Assembly (NCBI GenBank): GCA_019456145.1
Contig: VRUL01000018.1
Coordinates: 1 to 64,000 of the forward strand
Direction of reading: 5' to 3'
Source of the DNA: Planctomycetota bacterium
GTDB lineage: Bacteria; Planctomycetota; Phycisphaerae; Sedimentisphaerales; Anaerobacaceae
DNA: 64,000 bases
Positions 1 through 9,755 of this stretch are shown piece after piece. Position 1 is the stretch's first letter; every line of letters starts with the position of its first letter. The translations under genes were made by a program, and so were the position numbers. Under the pieces are notes generated by a model. The model was not told the origin of the DNA, searched no databases, and saw only the letters and a list, made by a program, of their open reading frames with translations.

Positions 1-342
1 GACAACAGCCGCTCCGAACTCCCGGCTTTCCTCATCAGCACAATCTAATTTCTGATTCAGCGATACAACCTGCAGCCGCTTGCCTCTCCGGAAACCATCA
101 ATAGCCACATTCGTCGCGATTGAAAACAACCAGCTCTTAATTCGCCTGCCCCGAAACGTATCAGCCTTTTCATGAACACGTTTGAAAGTTTCCTGAAACA
201 AATCCTCTGCCTGTTCTCTACTGCCTGTCATTCGCGTCAAATATCCGAGCAAACTATCTCCGTGTCGGTGTACAAGTTCACCGAACGCTGTTCTGTCGCC
301 CTGCAGATGGGCGTCGATTAAGCTTTTGTCCGTGTTCACCAT
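1..342 (-). CDS. ECF-type RNA polymerase sigma factor, C-terminus beyond the window
   Basis: The reverse strand from an ATG at 342 reads 114 residues without a stop up to the window edge. Residues about 15-75 form a sigma70 region 2: a GDRTAFGELV start typical of ECF factors, then QAEDLFQETFKRVHEK and the RGRRIKSWLFSIATNVAIDGFR segment that carries the -10 recognition helix. Region 4 lies outside the window. The protein would direct core polymerase to a dedicated promoter set; no anti-sigma factor is visible. It shares orientation with blaI-blaR1 but is separated from them by almost 500 bp, so it is probably a separate unit. Confidence 0.85.
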   Translation of the reverse strand, partial: MVNTDKSLIDAHLQGDRTAFGELVHRHGDSLLGYLTRMTGSREQAEDLFQETFKRVHEKADTFRGRRIKSWLFSIATNVAIDGFRRGKRLQVVSLNQKLDCADEESREFGAAVV

Positions 343-828
343 TTGAGGCCATTTACTCCATCTACCAGTATAGACAGCTATTGTAGCCAATCGGTTGACA
401 AATAAATGTAAAATTATCGTAAAATTTGGCTTTCTCGAAGCGTTGCTGTATAGCCGTAACGACGCAACAACAGCCGTTGCTACGACGGTTCAAGAGATTC
501 TGCGCAAGCACTTGCTATCCAAGAGTTTAGGAAATGGGAGGAAATCTCATTTGTAGCTAAAAAAGCCACAAATTAACTCTAACAAGTTGGCACAAAGCTA
601 TTTGAGTCTGTCCAGGTTCATTAAGAGGATGATACGGCATGACACACATGGCCTCAATTCTCAGGCGATCGTACCGTTAAGAGCATTCTCTCGCAAAGTC
701 TTTCGATAAGCTGAGAGAAACAAAAAAAAAAGAAGACTTGGATTAGATAGGCTTTTTTGTTTTTGGTCAGGTTTCATGCACGGTCTAAATCAGTCAATGG
801 ACGTTGACGACGCTGACTCCAAACCGAC
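343..828. other. gene-free spacer
   Basis: No reading frame here looks coding on either strand. It holds the start region of the sigma factor gene and the downstream flank of the BlaR1-like gene, with a long A run near 721-733. I see no convincing terminator hairpin or promoter pair; a TTGACA at 393-398 has no good -10 partner. Confidence 0.5.
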
Positions 829-3800
829 TTACTTCAGTTTCATTGGGTCGATAACTTCTATATCCGAATCAATGCCCGGTACATCAATCTCGGCGATCAA
901 GTTCTTTATCTCTTCAATAGCTGATTTCGTACCGGCTATAATCAATGTATTTGTACGTTTGTCAGAAACTATCCTGAACTGCTCATCTGGGAAAAGTATC
1001 ATTAGTTTTTCTTCTGTGCTTTCACAATCCGCATATTTCAGAGCAATAATCTCAGTAACAGTGCTTTCGGCCGGAGTATCAGACTTCGGTTCTATGCATG
1101 GCGTGATTCTGAGGGAGATGCTGTCCTGTTCTGCGAGGACATCAAGCTCGGCGATCAAGGCTTCAATCAACTGGAGATCGGCTGGGCTGGCAATAACGAT
1201 TAACCTGTTAGCGTCCGGAACTGGTTGAATTCGTACGACTTGTGCAGGTTTGTCCTTTATGCCTTTCCAGCGGCGTTCGACGATTCTGTTCAATACATGA
1301 GCCAGTTCTTCGGCATTGGCGTATTTTAGTGCGAAGATGCGTATGGCCGATAGCGCTGGGGTAGCTTTGGTTGCTTCGGTCATCTCGCGATACTTGTCAA
1401 CTGTCTTGCCGGCCTTGTATGCTTCGAAGTGCCGTTTATAGTTGGGGGGTATTAGAGAGATGGAGATTTCTCGGGTCAGCGTTATGTCTTCTGCAGTATC
1501 GGATTCTTTGTGTTTTATGGTGAGGATGACTTTTGTTTTGTTTTGGCCGGTAATTTTGTGGGCGGCTTCGTCTGTAGACATGCCTTTTGTGGTTTGACCA
1601 TCGATGGCTACAATAACATCATCCGGCTGAAGGGGCGAGGCGGCAGCCGGTGTGCCCGGATATACATTATTGATTCTTATAAAGTTGTCGCTTTTTTCGA
1701 TAGCGACGCCGATGCCGTAGTATTTTTTTGACTTGGAAAATCCGACTGCCTTTTCCAGGTACTCTACAGCCTTTGCAAAGTCATCACGTTCGGCATACTT
1801 GGTGGCGATACCAAGCAACCCATGCCCACTTTCCGCCTCTTTCACCGAAGCTAACGCAGTACTAAGGTTCTCCAACTCCGTCTTCCTTTTCTCCAAATCC
1901 TCAAGCTGCCTTTGGACATCAATTTGCAATTGCTGTAATTCCGCAGTTTGTTGCTCCAAAGCCTTTTCTTGCTTTTTGTACCGGAGCCTGACCTCGTCCC
2001 GTTCGAGTTGGGGTTGAGGCCCGGTCTTGACCCATTCGAGAGACTGGAGTTCGACGGATTTTGCTTCAGGCATTTCTTTTTGAAATCGGGTCAGTTCCTC
2101 CTCCACGCCACCAAGCGAATCAAAATCGATGTCGTCAATCAGCCAATTTCCGTTTTCTTTTACCAAGCGGAAGATTAACTGCCGATGCACTTCTTTCCCA
2201 TGGTCTACTTTTTCCACCTTGTAGATGACCAGGGCCGTATTATTTTCGGTACTGTAGTCCGTGACTGAAAACACTTGTCCATCCAACAGCTCACGTAATT
2301 CATCTGCCTGCTCTTTGACAGCCTTTAGAGGGCTGATATGCTTGCCTTCGGTAGCCGCAGCCACAAAGTCTTCAACTATGCGTACAGGATCGTCATCAAT
2401 AGTATGTCTTTCCTTTGCGATAGTAACCTGGCTTTCTATACTTTTTTCCGGATTCATTATAGACGGTGTTATGACGAAGAACAGTTGGCTGTTGTTATTG
2501 TCCTGGCTTTTCAAACCACCGATGACGACAGGAGTTTGGCTGGGAACGGTAACGTCTGTGGTGCAGACGGAACTGGCTACGACAGGAACCTGAATCTCGC
2601 GTCCCTGGCTATCCTTGTGTGTTATAAGGCTGGTCTTTGACTGCGTAAATCGAAGCTCTGTGCGGATTGTGCTGCTATCTACAGTATGGCCCTTAAGTTT
2701 CAACTTAATTCCGTCAAATGTGTATTTAACTATCGGTTTTGGTTCAGTACCGATCTCCGTAGTTGATTCGTAGCCTGCTTTATAAGGAATCTCATGTACT
2801 ATGTCCATGCTCGCCTCCTCTCCTTCGAGGGCCAGTATCCACGGACTTGCCAGTAACTTCGCTTTTTTGGTTTTTTGGGATAAAGATTCCAGACGTTCGG
2901 CATACTCGTTGCCGAGCCAGGCAATCCGGCCCTTCAGAGGTTTTTCTTCATGCCTGCCTTCGATAATTTCCAAGTCGGCCGCCAGCTCATAGAGTCTACA
3001 ATCGAAGAGTATCTGGATTTTAGTGTCCGTTCCAGGCAGATGCGATGCTGGCTGCGCGGCAATTGAGCTGTTAATATTTTCCTCGTCGACAAGAAGCTCG
3101 CTGACATGAGTAGTGAGGCTGTCTGCTCGTAAGCCGCTGCCGGAGTCTGTAGCGGTAAGTGCAAGAGTTGTCGGTATCGCCAGCGCTATAATCAACAGAG
3201 CAGAAAGGACTACAGGTGCCCAACCGGGGCGGGCTTTTCCGGCAGATTCGTTGCCAACCAAGCGGGATATACGCGTGAAAAGATTACCTCCACTTGCTGC
3301 TATAACTAATTCGCCTTGAGCGGCCCGAATCTCTTCCATCGAAGTCAAAGCTCTTGCGTAACCCACCTTATCACCACATACACTCACCGCCAAGTCGTCG
3401 CAGCAGTTTTCACGCTCGATGCGCATCTTATGTGAAATCCACCATACAGCAGGATGATAAAAGCCAACTATCTCCACAACTGTTTGCAGCATGTTGACCA
3501 GATAATCATACCTGTAGATGTGAGCCAGCTCGTGTGCGAGTACAGCCTCTAATTGCCCCGAACTTAATCCGGTTAAAGCACAGGCAGGCAAAAGGATAAC
3601 CGGCCGAAGGCAGCCAACGACAGTGGGTATTTGCACAAGGGCGGACTTCATGAGCTTGACGGGCCGGGTGACTTTGAGCCGCTCGGCCAGAATCCCTAAC
3701 TTGTCTTTGAGAGACGCATTTATGTGCTTAAGATTCTTTCGTTTGAGGCGTTGCAAATGTGCCCAGCCGCCCATGTGCCATAAGGAAAGGGCAAAAACAC

Positions 3801-4221
3801 CGATGAACCAGCCGAAGACTATGCTAGGCAGGGCGGTCGTGCACAAGTTCTTCGCTCGCTGCCTGAAGGAAATCGCGGGGAACATCTGCATGTCTGCTTC
3901 ACCCCCCTGGAGTAGCACGTCGGCAACATAGACTTCGTGCAGTTGTCCTGTGACCATAACAGGAGAAGCAGGGATGGATTCCAGATCAGATGTCGAGTCC
4001 GGAGCAGGTACTACGCAAAACGTAACTACAGGCAGCAGGACAATCACGGCAAGCCCCAGACAAGTAATCACATAGCGGAGGTTCGCTGAGGATTTTCGTA
4101 ATACACTCAGGCAAACTACCAGAAGTAAGACCACGACGCCTCCCTGCCATAAAGAATGCAGCAGAGTCCAGCCCAGCTTTTGAACTACTTCTTGCGAAAG
4201 GATGTTTTCCAATATTTCCAT
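829..4221 (-). CDS. BlaR1-type M56 metallopeptidase sensor with mosaic tail (secretin-like, PDZ, coiled coil)
   Basis: 1130 residues, about twice a normal BlaR1. Residues 1-357 are the M56 module: membrane helices near 24-40, 52-70, 133-150 and 335-357, the zinc motif HELAH at 230-234, and a downstream ERENCCDD stretch that should supply the third ligand. In this family the peptidase domain senses a signal across the membrane and cleaves the partner BlaI repressor. No penicillin-binding sensor follows. Instead I see a secretin-barrel-like segment (about 400-590, with TPVVIGGL), an NTF2-like stretch (610-700), a coiled coil (740-795), a PDZ domain (835-915) and two secretin N-domain-like repeats (958-1027 and 1055-1113). 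The ATG lies one base after the blaI stop, so the two are translationally coupled. The signal sensed is unknown. Confidence 0.85.
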   Translation of the reverse strand: MEILENILSQEVVQKLGWTLLHSLWQGGVVVLLLVVCLSVLRKSSANLRYVITCLGLAVIVLLPVVTFCVVPAPDSTSDLESIPASPVMVTGQLHEVYVADVLLQGGEADMQMFPAISFRQRAKNLCTTALPSIVFGWFIGVFALSLWHMGGWAHLQRLKRKNLKHINASLKDKLGILAERLKVTRPVKLMKSALVQIPTVVGCLRPVILLPACALTGLSSGQLEAVLAHELAHIYRYDYLVNMLQTVVEIVGFYHPAVWWISHKMRIERENCCDDLAVSVCGDKVGYARALTSMEEIRAAQGELVIAASGGNLFTRISRLVGNESAGKARPGWAPVVLSALLIIALAIPTTLALTATDSGSGLRADSLTTHVSELLVDEENINSSIAAQPASHLPGTDTKIQILFDCRLYELAADLEIIEGRHEEKPLKGRIAWLGNEYAERLESLSQKTKKAKLLASPWILALEGEEASMDIVHEIPYKAGYESTTEIGTEPKPIVKYTFDGIKLKLKGHTVDSSTIRTELRFTQSKTSLITHKDSQGREIQVPVVASSVCTTDVTVPSQTPVVIGGLKSQDNNNSQLFFVITPSIMNPEKSIESQVTIAKERHTIDDDPVRIVEDFVAAATEGKHISPLKAVKEQADELRELLDGQVFSVTDYSTENNTALVIYKVEKVDHGKEVHRQLIFRLVKENGNWLIDDIDFDSLGGVEEELTRFQKEMPEAKSVELQSLEWVKTGPQPQLERDEVRLRYKKQEKALEQQTAELQQLQIDVQRQLEDLEKRKTELENLSTALASVKEAESGHGLLGIATKYAERDDFAKAVEYLEKAVGFSKSKKYYGIGVAIEKSDNFIRINNVYPGTPAAASPLQPDDVIVAIDGQTTKGMSTDEAAHKITGQNKTKVILTIKHKESDTAEDITLTREISISLIPPNYKRHFEAYKAGKTVDKYREMTEATKATPALSAIRIFALKYANAEELAHVLNRIVERRWKGIKDKPAQVVRIQPVPDANRLIVIASPADLQLIEALIAELDVLAEQDSISLRITPCIEPKSDTPAESTVTEIIALKYADCESTEEKLMILFPDEQFRIVSDKRTNTLIIAGTKSAIEEIKNLIAEIDVPGIDSDIEVIDPMKLK

Positions 4222-4222
4222 T

Positions 4223-4606
4223 TTATGCTCCCTTCAATTCATCAAGCATTTTTCTTATTCTTTCAAGCTCTTTTGCTGATACTTTTTTAGCTGAAAGTGC
4301 CCGCATAACCAACTTTTCCGCTGAACCGGAAAAGGCCCTTTCAAGCAGGTCACCCACTAACTGTTTTTGAGTCTTTTCTTCCGTGATTGCAGGCTTATAG
4401 ACATGCTGCCGCTGTGATTCGTCCCGGATTAGAATTCCCTTTTCGGTCATGATTTGCATAAGCTTGAGCGTGGTGGTATATCCGGTATCTCTGTCCTTAT
4501 TCATCGCTTTATTAACTTCTCGAACCGTAGTTGGCCCCTGGCCCCATAGGATTCTGAGAATTGTCAATTCTCTCTCTGTTGGTCGTGATGTCTTAGGTCT
4601 TGCCAT
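4223..4606 (-). CDS. blaI: BlaI/MecI/CopY-family transcriptional repressor
   Basis: 127 residues, the usual family length. The N-terminal winged helix (about 8-80) includes ELTILRILWGQGPTTVREV and the recognition region TTTLKLMQIMTEKG. The C-terminal third is the dimerisation helix pair. BlaI-type repressors bind dyad operators as dimers and are released when the partner M56 protease is activated. The gene is first in a two-gene operon with the BlaR1-like sensor directly behind it. Its promoter region carries two matching dyads, which fits autorepression. Confidence 0.92.
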   Translation of the reverse strand: MARPKTSRPTERELTILRILWGQGPTTVREVNKAMNKDRDTGYTTTLKLMQIMTEKGILIRDESQRQHVYKPAITEEKTQKQLVGDLLERAFSGSAEKLVMRALSAKKVSAKELERIRKMLDELKGA

Positions 4607-4650
4607 ATTAATTTTTCCTTCAATTACATGGTCTTTTAGTTTATATCGTC

Positions 4651-4694
4651 AATATATACGAACGGCTTCGTAGTTGTCAACGAAAAAATTCGTA
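4651..4694 (-). promoter_or_regulatory. blaI-blaR1 promoter with two dyad operators
   Basis: On the reverse strand TTGACA (4675-4680) is followed by an 18-base spacer and TATATT (4651-4656). The spacer is filled by the perfect inverted repeat TACGAACGGCTTCGTA (4657-4672). A second copy of the core, ACGAA-N4-TTCGT, lies at 4680-4693, overlapping the upstream edge of the -35. The two dyad centres are 22 bp apart, about two helical turns, so bound dimers would lie on the same face. BlaI family operators are dyads in this position; the core sequence here differs from the staphylococcal TACA-N2-TGTA. Confidence 0.8.
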
Positions 4695-5038
4695 TTTCTT
4701 GAAAATTTTTTAAAATATTTCCACTTTATTCTTTGTAAGAAACGTTCTGGTTGAGATTGGCGTGGAAAGAAACTGTTTTGGGCCTATCATAAGTCCCTTT
4801 TATTAAAAGACTTGTGGGTTCGCGTAGAGGGTGTCTAAAACCACCTCAAATCTTGGTTTTTTGCAGGTATCGATGCTTTCAGCACTAATCGAGTGATAAG
4901 AATCGCTTAAATCGCAGATATTACATCTTTTTGTTTCAGTTCGGTTGTAGTGTTTTCCATCGTGCAGTTTGCTGCAGGAAATGACTCCGATTTCGCAGGT
5001 AGTAACATTTTCCTCCAGCCAAAGACACGGGCATCATG
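4695..5038. other. gene-free spacer
   Basis: No coding frame is apparent. An imperfect AAGTC...GACTT hairpin near 4790-4812 has no T tract and is not a convincing terminator. It separates the blaI promoter from the 3' end of the dipeptidase gene. Confidence 0.4.
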
Positions 5039-6508
5039 TTACTTCTTTGATAATAGTATATCCATAGCTTCCATAGAAGACAGGTAAATGCCATTAGAAT
5101 AATTAGCCAGGGTTCGCATTGCTGTGGCCTTGTTCACCCGGTACAGCCTACAAGCAGATTCCTCAAGTGGACGCTGGATGCTAAGGGCATTGTTCTCGAT
5201 TTGCTCGGCCCGGGCCTTTATCCTTGTAATCGTCTTAGCAGAAGCGTCATGAACTTTGTTATAAAAGTTGGAGAATGTCCAAAACCCCTGGAGCGGATCG
5301 GCCCTGAAAGTACTGCCGACTTTTTCATTATAGAAGATTATCGACGGTCTTTCTGATTTTGAGGAAAAACCTGCCGGGAAATCAGAAATGCCGAAGTGAA
5401 AAGGAATATAAAATGAAGTACGGGGCGGGGCAAGGCAGGTCCAGTAAACGATGCCGATGTCCAGCGGCATGTTCCTGCGCAACTGGACAATGAAGCTTGT
5501 CTGCGTGCTGCCACTACAAATCGCGCAAACATTCTTGTCCGTATTCTTCGTCAGTGATAAGGATTGGAGTATCTTTGCATCATAGTCGTGGCGCAGAATC
5601 TGTTTGATCCGGGCTACGCCTACCTTGTGCTTCGGCGCGACAGAAAAAGGCAGGTTCGGCCCAGGCGGAATCGGTTTGGCTACAACATAGCTGAATCCAC
5701 TCCAGCGTCGGCCGAAGTTTGATAGACTTGAAGCCGACTTGGGATTTGCATAGACTCCGGCAAAATCGAATGGTCCATCCTTCTCTGGCTTATACCATCC
5801 TCTTGAAACAGCGTATTTGATGATATCCTTCGCAGCCAGGAAGTTGTCCGTGTCCGAAAGGTCAACCTGGTGTACCGTATATGTATTGGCTATCATTGCA
5901 ACCTGGTCATCTCTGACCCGCTGGGCCAGCCAGTGTTTTCCATTGACGACACAGAAAAGCCATCCTTCGTCTGGGTCACAGATGATGTAAGTCCGGCCGG
6001 AGTCGATATAGCCGAAGCGCTCCACTAATTGTCCAGCTAATAAGACACCTTCGCGTGCTGTCTTGGCCCGCTCAGCCACCAAGCGTCTCAGCATATAGCC
6101 TATTCCGCCTTCAGTGATTTGCGGCTTATCCTCCCGTGAGGGGCAATTGTCCGATGTGATGCTGACGCCCCATTCATTGATATAACTGTCGGAGAAAAGC
6201 ATTCCCGGCATTTCGGACCACATATAAGCCCAGGTTTGTTCGACCTGATTCAAATGGCCGCCGTTGAGGAGTTTCACTTTTTCTACAGATGAGTGTTTTC
6301 TGCGTGGTATCTTGTAATGATTTACAATTTGAGGGATAGTGTCGATTTCATTGTGCGCCATAATCACATATCCATCTACCGAAGCATCCTTGCCCGCCAC
6401 TATTGAAAAGCATCCCTTGCATGGTGCAGCCGGTAGCAGGAATATGTAGTTGAGTACAAACAAAGCAACAACCGGTAATATTCTGATGGATGATTTCTTT
6501 ACAACCAT
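5039..6508 (-). CDS. C69-like (PepD-type) dipeptidase, exported
   Basis: 489 residues. A hydrophobic signal segment (about 8-28) is followed by CFSIVAGKDASVDGYVIMAHNEID starting at Cys33. This matches the N-terminal-nucleophile pattern of peptidase family C69, where the cysteine becomes the catalytic N-terminus after processing. The GVSITSDNCPSRE, GYMLRRLVAERAKTAREG and PDEGWLF segments are typical of the family. It would hydrolyse dipeptides outside the cytoplasm. It lies 53 bp downstream of the symporter gene and on the same strand, so co-transcription is plausible. A choloylglycine-hydrolase-like Ntn enzyme is the main alternative. Confidence 0.8.
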   Translation of the reverse strand: MVVKKSSIRILPVVALFVLNYIFLLPAAPCKGCFSIVAGKDASVDGYVIMAHNEIDTIPQIVNHYKIPRRKHSSVEKVKLLNGGHLNQVEQTWAYMWSEMPGMLFSDSYINEWGVSITSDNCPSREDKPQITEGGIGYMLRRLVAERAKTAREGVLLAGQLVERFGYIDSGRTYIICDPDEGWLFCVVNGKHWLAQRVRDDQVAMIANTYTVHQVDLSDTDNFLAAKDIIKYAVSRGWYKPEKDGPFDFAGVYANPKSASSLSNFGRRWSGFSYVVAKPIPPGPNLPFSVAPKHKVGVARIKQILRHDYDAKILQSLSLTKNTDKNVCAICSGSTQTSFIVQLRRNMPLDIGIVYWTCLAPPRTSFYIPFHFGISDFPAGFSSKSERPSIIFYNEKVGSTFRADPLQGFWTFSNFYNKVHDASAKTITRIKARAEQIENNALSIQRPLEESACRLYRVNKATAMRTLANYSNGIYLSSMEAMDILLSKK

Positions 6509-6561
6509 ATTTATTTCCTTATCAAATCAGCTAAATGCATCGCCGAAAGGCGTCCTGTGGA

Positions 6562-7815
6562 CTACAATTCACGTTCGGTTGAAGCGACAACCACGGCACA
6601 GGAGGCATCACCTGTAACATTTACTACGCTGCGGCACATATCCAATATACGTTCCACGCCCCAAATGAGGGCTATGCCTTCCAGCGGCACGCCAATACTT
6701 TTTAAAACAATTGCCAAAGTTATTACTCCGGCGCCCGGTGTGCCGGCGGTACCTATAGAAGCCAATAGAGCAGTAAGAACTATGGTCAGTTGCTGCACCG
6801 GGGTAAGGCTCAAACCATATACCTGAGTAATAAAGACGGTTGATACTCCGTGGTAAAGAGCCGTGCCATCCATATTTATTGTAGCTCCCAACGGCAGTGC
6901 AAAGCTACATATTTCTTCAGAAACACCCAAATTTTTTTCAGTACATTCCATGGTTACAGGTAAAGAAGCTGAACTCGATGCGGAGCTAAAGGCAATCATT
7001 TGAGCCGGACGAATGCCTCTGAAGAAGGTACTGATTTTTTGCTTACTGAATATCTTTATTGCAGAAGAATAAACAATCGTGACATGAAGGATAAGCCCGA
7101 TGACCACTACTAAAGAGTACTTAAGAAGAAGAAGTAAAATGCCTAATCCAAAATCAGCAGTTACGGCCGAAATCAGGGCAAAAACTCCGTAGGGTGCAAT
7201 CTTCATAATTATATGGACCATTCGAATCACTACATCATTAATACCCTCGAAGAAGTTTATCACCGGCTTGCTTCGTTCGGAGGGAATTAAGTTGAGGCAA
7301 ATCCCGCTCATTAAAGCAAGAAAGATAATCTGCAGCATCTTTCCTTCGGTAAATGCTTTAACGGGATTTGTTGGGATAATATCCAAGAGGATATCCTTCA
7401 CGGTTGGTGTTTTCAGATCCGTCTTAATCTGTACACCTGACTCTTCGCTGCTATTTGTGATTAGTTTTGTCCGCGCTTCCTCTGAAAGACCCGCTCCAGG
7501 CTTGAGCGCATTTGCCAGAAACAAGCCAATGCTAATTGCAATGATTGTTGTGCACAAATAATAAGCCACGGTTTTGGCACCAATCCGACCGAGCTTCCTG
7601 ATGTCATTGAGACTTGTTATTCCTACCAATAAAGAAGCAAAGACCAGAGGTACAATAACCATACTAATTAATCTGATAAATGCCGAACCGATGGGTTTGA
7701 TATAATCGAAGACAAAATCTGAAAATCCCAACCGATTAGCCGATATGCCGAAAATAACTCCCGCTAACAATCCTATTAAGATTTTGGTATATAATGGAAG
7801 TTTTGGCAGTTTCAT
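6562..7815 (-). CDS. dicarboxylate/amino acid:cation symporter (DAACS family)
   Basis: 417 residues with about eight membrane segments plus re-entrant loops. The serine-rich loop SSASSSASLPVT and the following PLGATINMDGTA motif are diagnostic of the GltP/DctA family. These carriers import glutamate, aspartate or C4-dicarboxylates with H+ or Na+. It sits upstream of the C69 dipeptidase on the same strand, so uptake of amino acids released from peptides is a reasonable but unproven pairing. Confidence 0.92.
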   Translation of the reverse strand: MKLPKLPLYTKILIGLLAGVIFGISANRLGFSDFVFDYIKPIGSAFIRLISMVIVPLVFASLLVGITSLNDIRKLGRIGAKTVAYYLCTTIIAISIGLFLANALKPGAGLSEEARTKLITNSSEESGVQIKTDLKTPTVKDILLDIIPTNPVKAFTEGKMLQIIFLALMSGICLNLIPSERSKPVINFFEGINDVVIRMVHIIMKIAPYGVFALISAVTADFGLGILLLLLKYSLVVVIGLILHVTIVYSSAIKIFSKQKISTFFRGIRPAQMIAFSSASSSASLPVTMECTEKNLGVSEEICSFALPLGATINMDGTALYHGVSTVFITQVYGLSLTPVQQLTIVLTALLASIGTAGTPGAGVITLAIVLKSIGVPLEGIALIWGVERILDMCRSVVNVTGDASCAVVVASTEREL

Positions 7816-7939
7816 CGATACTCCTGACTATTATACTTTTGAAACTCAAGTGAATCATAATAAAGAAAGAGATAAAAGTCAAAGAAGAACCTCGGCATAC
7901 GAGATGTGAGCAGTCAGGGTGATGACAGGGAACAAGAAC

Positions 7940-7968
7940 TTGCGATTGTAGAGTATTTCAACTATTAT
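7940..7968 (+). promoter_or_regulatory. predicted promoter for the ASST-like gene
   Basis: TTGCGA (7940-7945), a 17-base spacer, then TATTAT (7963-7968), about 64 bases before the ATG at 8032. The call rests on consensus match alone. Confidence 0.4.
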
Positions 7969-8031
7969 TATAGCAGTAAAAGTTCTTACACGATTTACAT
8001 ATGAGCTGCAGCTTGGGAAGGAAGGTAAGTC

Positions 8032-9201
8032 ATGAACAGACAAAGCAGGAGAGCATTGACAGGAATAGCCCGTGGTATTTGGGCTTTAAGCGCGTCTCTA
8101 TTGATATTAGCGTGCTGTATGTCCTGTCAGGCTGCAACGGCTGATGATATACCACCCAGGGCAAAGAAGCGGGCGGGAGTAACCCTCCTGAAACATGACA
8201 AGTGCGATAGCAGCTACAGGCTCTATTCAAGCCGAGGTACTGAGGTTGCCCATATTATTGACCTGGACGGACGCCAAATCCACGAGTGGTCGTATCCGCA
8301 GGGTCATACATGGCACCTGGCTGAGATGCTGCCCAACGGTCATCTTGTCGCTATCGTCAAGGATGTGATGATCCTGGAGTTGGATTGGGACAGCAAACTC
8401 CTCTGGAAGGCAAAGCTGAGGGCCCACCACGACTTCGCCCGCTTGTCCAACGGCAACACGCTGGTGGTATCCCGGCGGCCCCTGCCGAATCCGTGGACAA
8501 ATTCCGGCAGGCTTACCTGCGATATCCTTGTCGAACTTACGCCTGAAAATAAAGTGGTTTGGGAATGGAAAATCGAAGAACACGCCAGGGAAATCGCTCA
8601 GCACGTATCGCTACAGATGCCACCATCGAAACTGTTCCCAGATTGGCCCCACCTCAATACGATCGAGGTTCTACCCGAAGGGCCTGCGGCGAAAAAAGAC
8701 CCACGATTCAAGGCAGGCAATCTCCTCTTTTGCGGGCGGCACATCGACACGATTGGAGTCATCGACAGGCAGACGGGAAAGGTCATTTGGGCCTGGGGGC
8801 CAGGAGAACTCCTTGGCCCACATATGCCGACCATGCTTCCAAACGGGCACTTGCTGATATATGACAACGGATCCAACAAGTCAACTCATGTGAGGGGGTA
8901 TACTCGAATTCTGGAACTCGACCCTGTTACCGAAAAGATTGTGTGGGAATATAAGGCCAAGCCGCCAAAACACTTTTTCTCCCGTGCAAGGGGCTCAAAC
9001 GAAAGGTTGCCCAATGGCAATACCCTGGTTGCCGAATCTGATCCCGGGCGGTTCTTTGAAGTTACACCGCAGGGCGAGATGGTATGGGAATTCTATAATC
9101 CCGACCTCCATAAAAACGGCAGCCGGATGGCATTATATCGAACTCTCAGCTATACACGAGACTTGGTCGACCGACTGGTGGAAAAGCATAAGAAAAAATA
9201 A
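8032..9201 (+). CDS. arylsulfotransferase (ASST)-like beta-propeller, exported
   Basis: 389 residues. The ATG is preceded by GGAAGGAAGG. An N-terminal hydrophobic segment ends in cysteine-rich ACCMSC, so a lipoprotein or cleaved signal peptide is likely. The body repeats blades such as HEWSYPQGHTWHLAEMLPNGH, LPNGNTL and KIVWEYK, the pattern of the ASST propeller, which moves sulfate between phenolic compounds in the periplasm. I could not confirm the active-site histidine, so an enzymatic role is tentative. It converges on the VOC gene with a 17 bp gap. Confidence 0.65.
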   Translation: MNRQSRRALTGIARGIWALSASLLILACCMSCQAATADDIPPRAKKRAGVTLLKHDKCDSSYRLYSSRGTEVAHIIDLDGRQIHEWSYPQGHTWHLAEMLPNGHLVAIVKDVMILELDWDSKLLWKAKLRAHHDFARLSNGNTLVVSRRPLPNPWTNSGRLTCDILVELTPENKVVWEWKIEEHAREIAQHVSLQMPPSKLFPDWPHLNTIEVLPEGPAAKKDPRFKAGNLLFCGRHIDTIGVIDRQTGKVIWAWGPGELLGPHMPTMLPNGHLLIYDNGSNKSTHVRGYTRILELDPVTEKIVWEYKAKPPKHFFSRARGSNERLPNGNTLVAESDPGRFFEVTPQGEMVWEFYNPDLHKNGSRMALYRTLSYTRDLVDRLVEKHKKK

Positions 9202-9218
9202 ATTGAGAGGAACTTCTA

Positions 9219-9755
9219 TTAGTTTGGCAGCATCGGCTTAGCCCGCTTCACGAACTGTATGGCAACGCCCCAGGGATCGCGCAACATAGCTAATTCATCC
9301 CCACTCGATGTTATGGTTACTTCCCCAACGGCAGTCGCACCGGCAGTAATCAGTTTCTTCCGAATACCCTTTACATCGTCTACCATGAATGCAATATGAA
9401 GCAAAAGCGGATCTCTTGAAGCGTAATCGGGCACGGCTTCGGGTGGATTGTGGTATATCTCAAGCATCATATTTCCTCCAGCGTCGGAAATAAAATGCAT
9501 ATTAACAGGAGGCGGCCCCTTCCTGACGAGCTTCATTCCCAGGTTCCGACCATACCATTTTGCCATGCTCACAGGGTCCTCGACATTTATTGCAACGTGT
9601 TCGAGACGTATCCTATTTTTCTGAATCGTATTATTGGCTCCTTCAGTCGAACCCACAGTCGGACCCACATGCATGTCACCGCAGCCGGCTACCAGCGTTA
9701 AGGGCAATATTGCAAACACACACAAAAGTAAACCGAGGCTAAATTTACGAATCAT
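9219..9755 (-). CDS. VOC-superfamily (glyoxalase/dioxygenase fold) lipoprotein
   Basis: 178 residues. A signal peptide ends in the lipobox LVAGC, so the mature protein is anchored by lipid at Cys25. Residues about 50-172 form one VOC module with metal-ligand candidates in LEHVAINVEDP, MLEIYHNP and LLHIAFMVDD, and the closing DPWGVAIQFV. VOC enzymes bind a divalent metal and act on small molecules as glyoxalases, dioxygenases or epimerases. An exported lipoprotein form is uncommon; the substrate cannot be read from sequence. Confidence 0.8.
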   Translation of the reverse strand: MIRKFSLGLLLCVFAILPLTLVAGCGDMHVGPTVGSTEGANNTIQKNRIRLEHVAINVEDPVSMAKWYGRNLGMKLVRKGPPPVNMHFISDAGGNMMLEIYHNPPEAVPDYASRDPLLLHIAFMVDDVKGIRKKLITAGATAVGEVTITSSGDELAMLRDPWGVAIQFVKRAKPMLPN

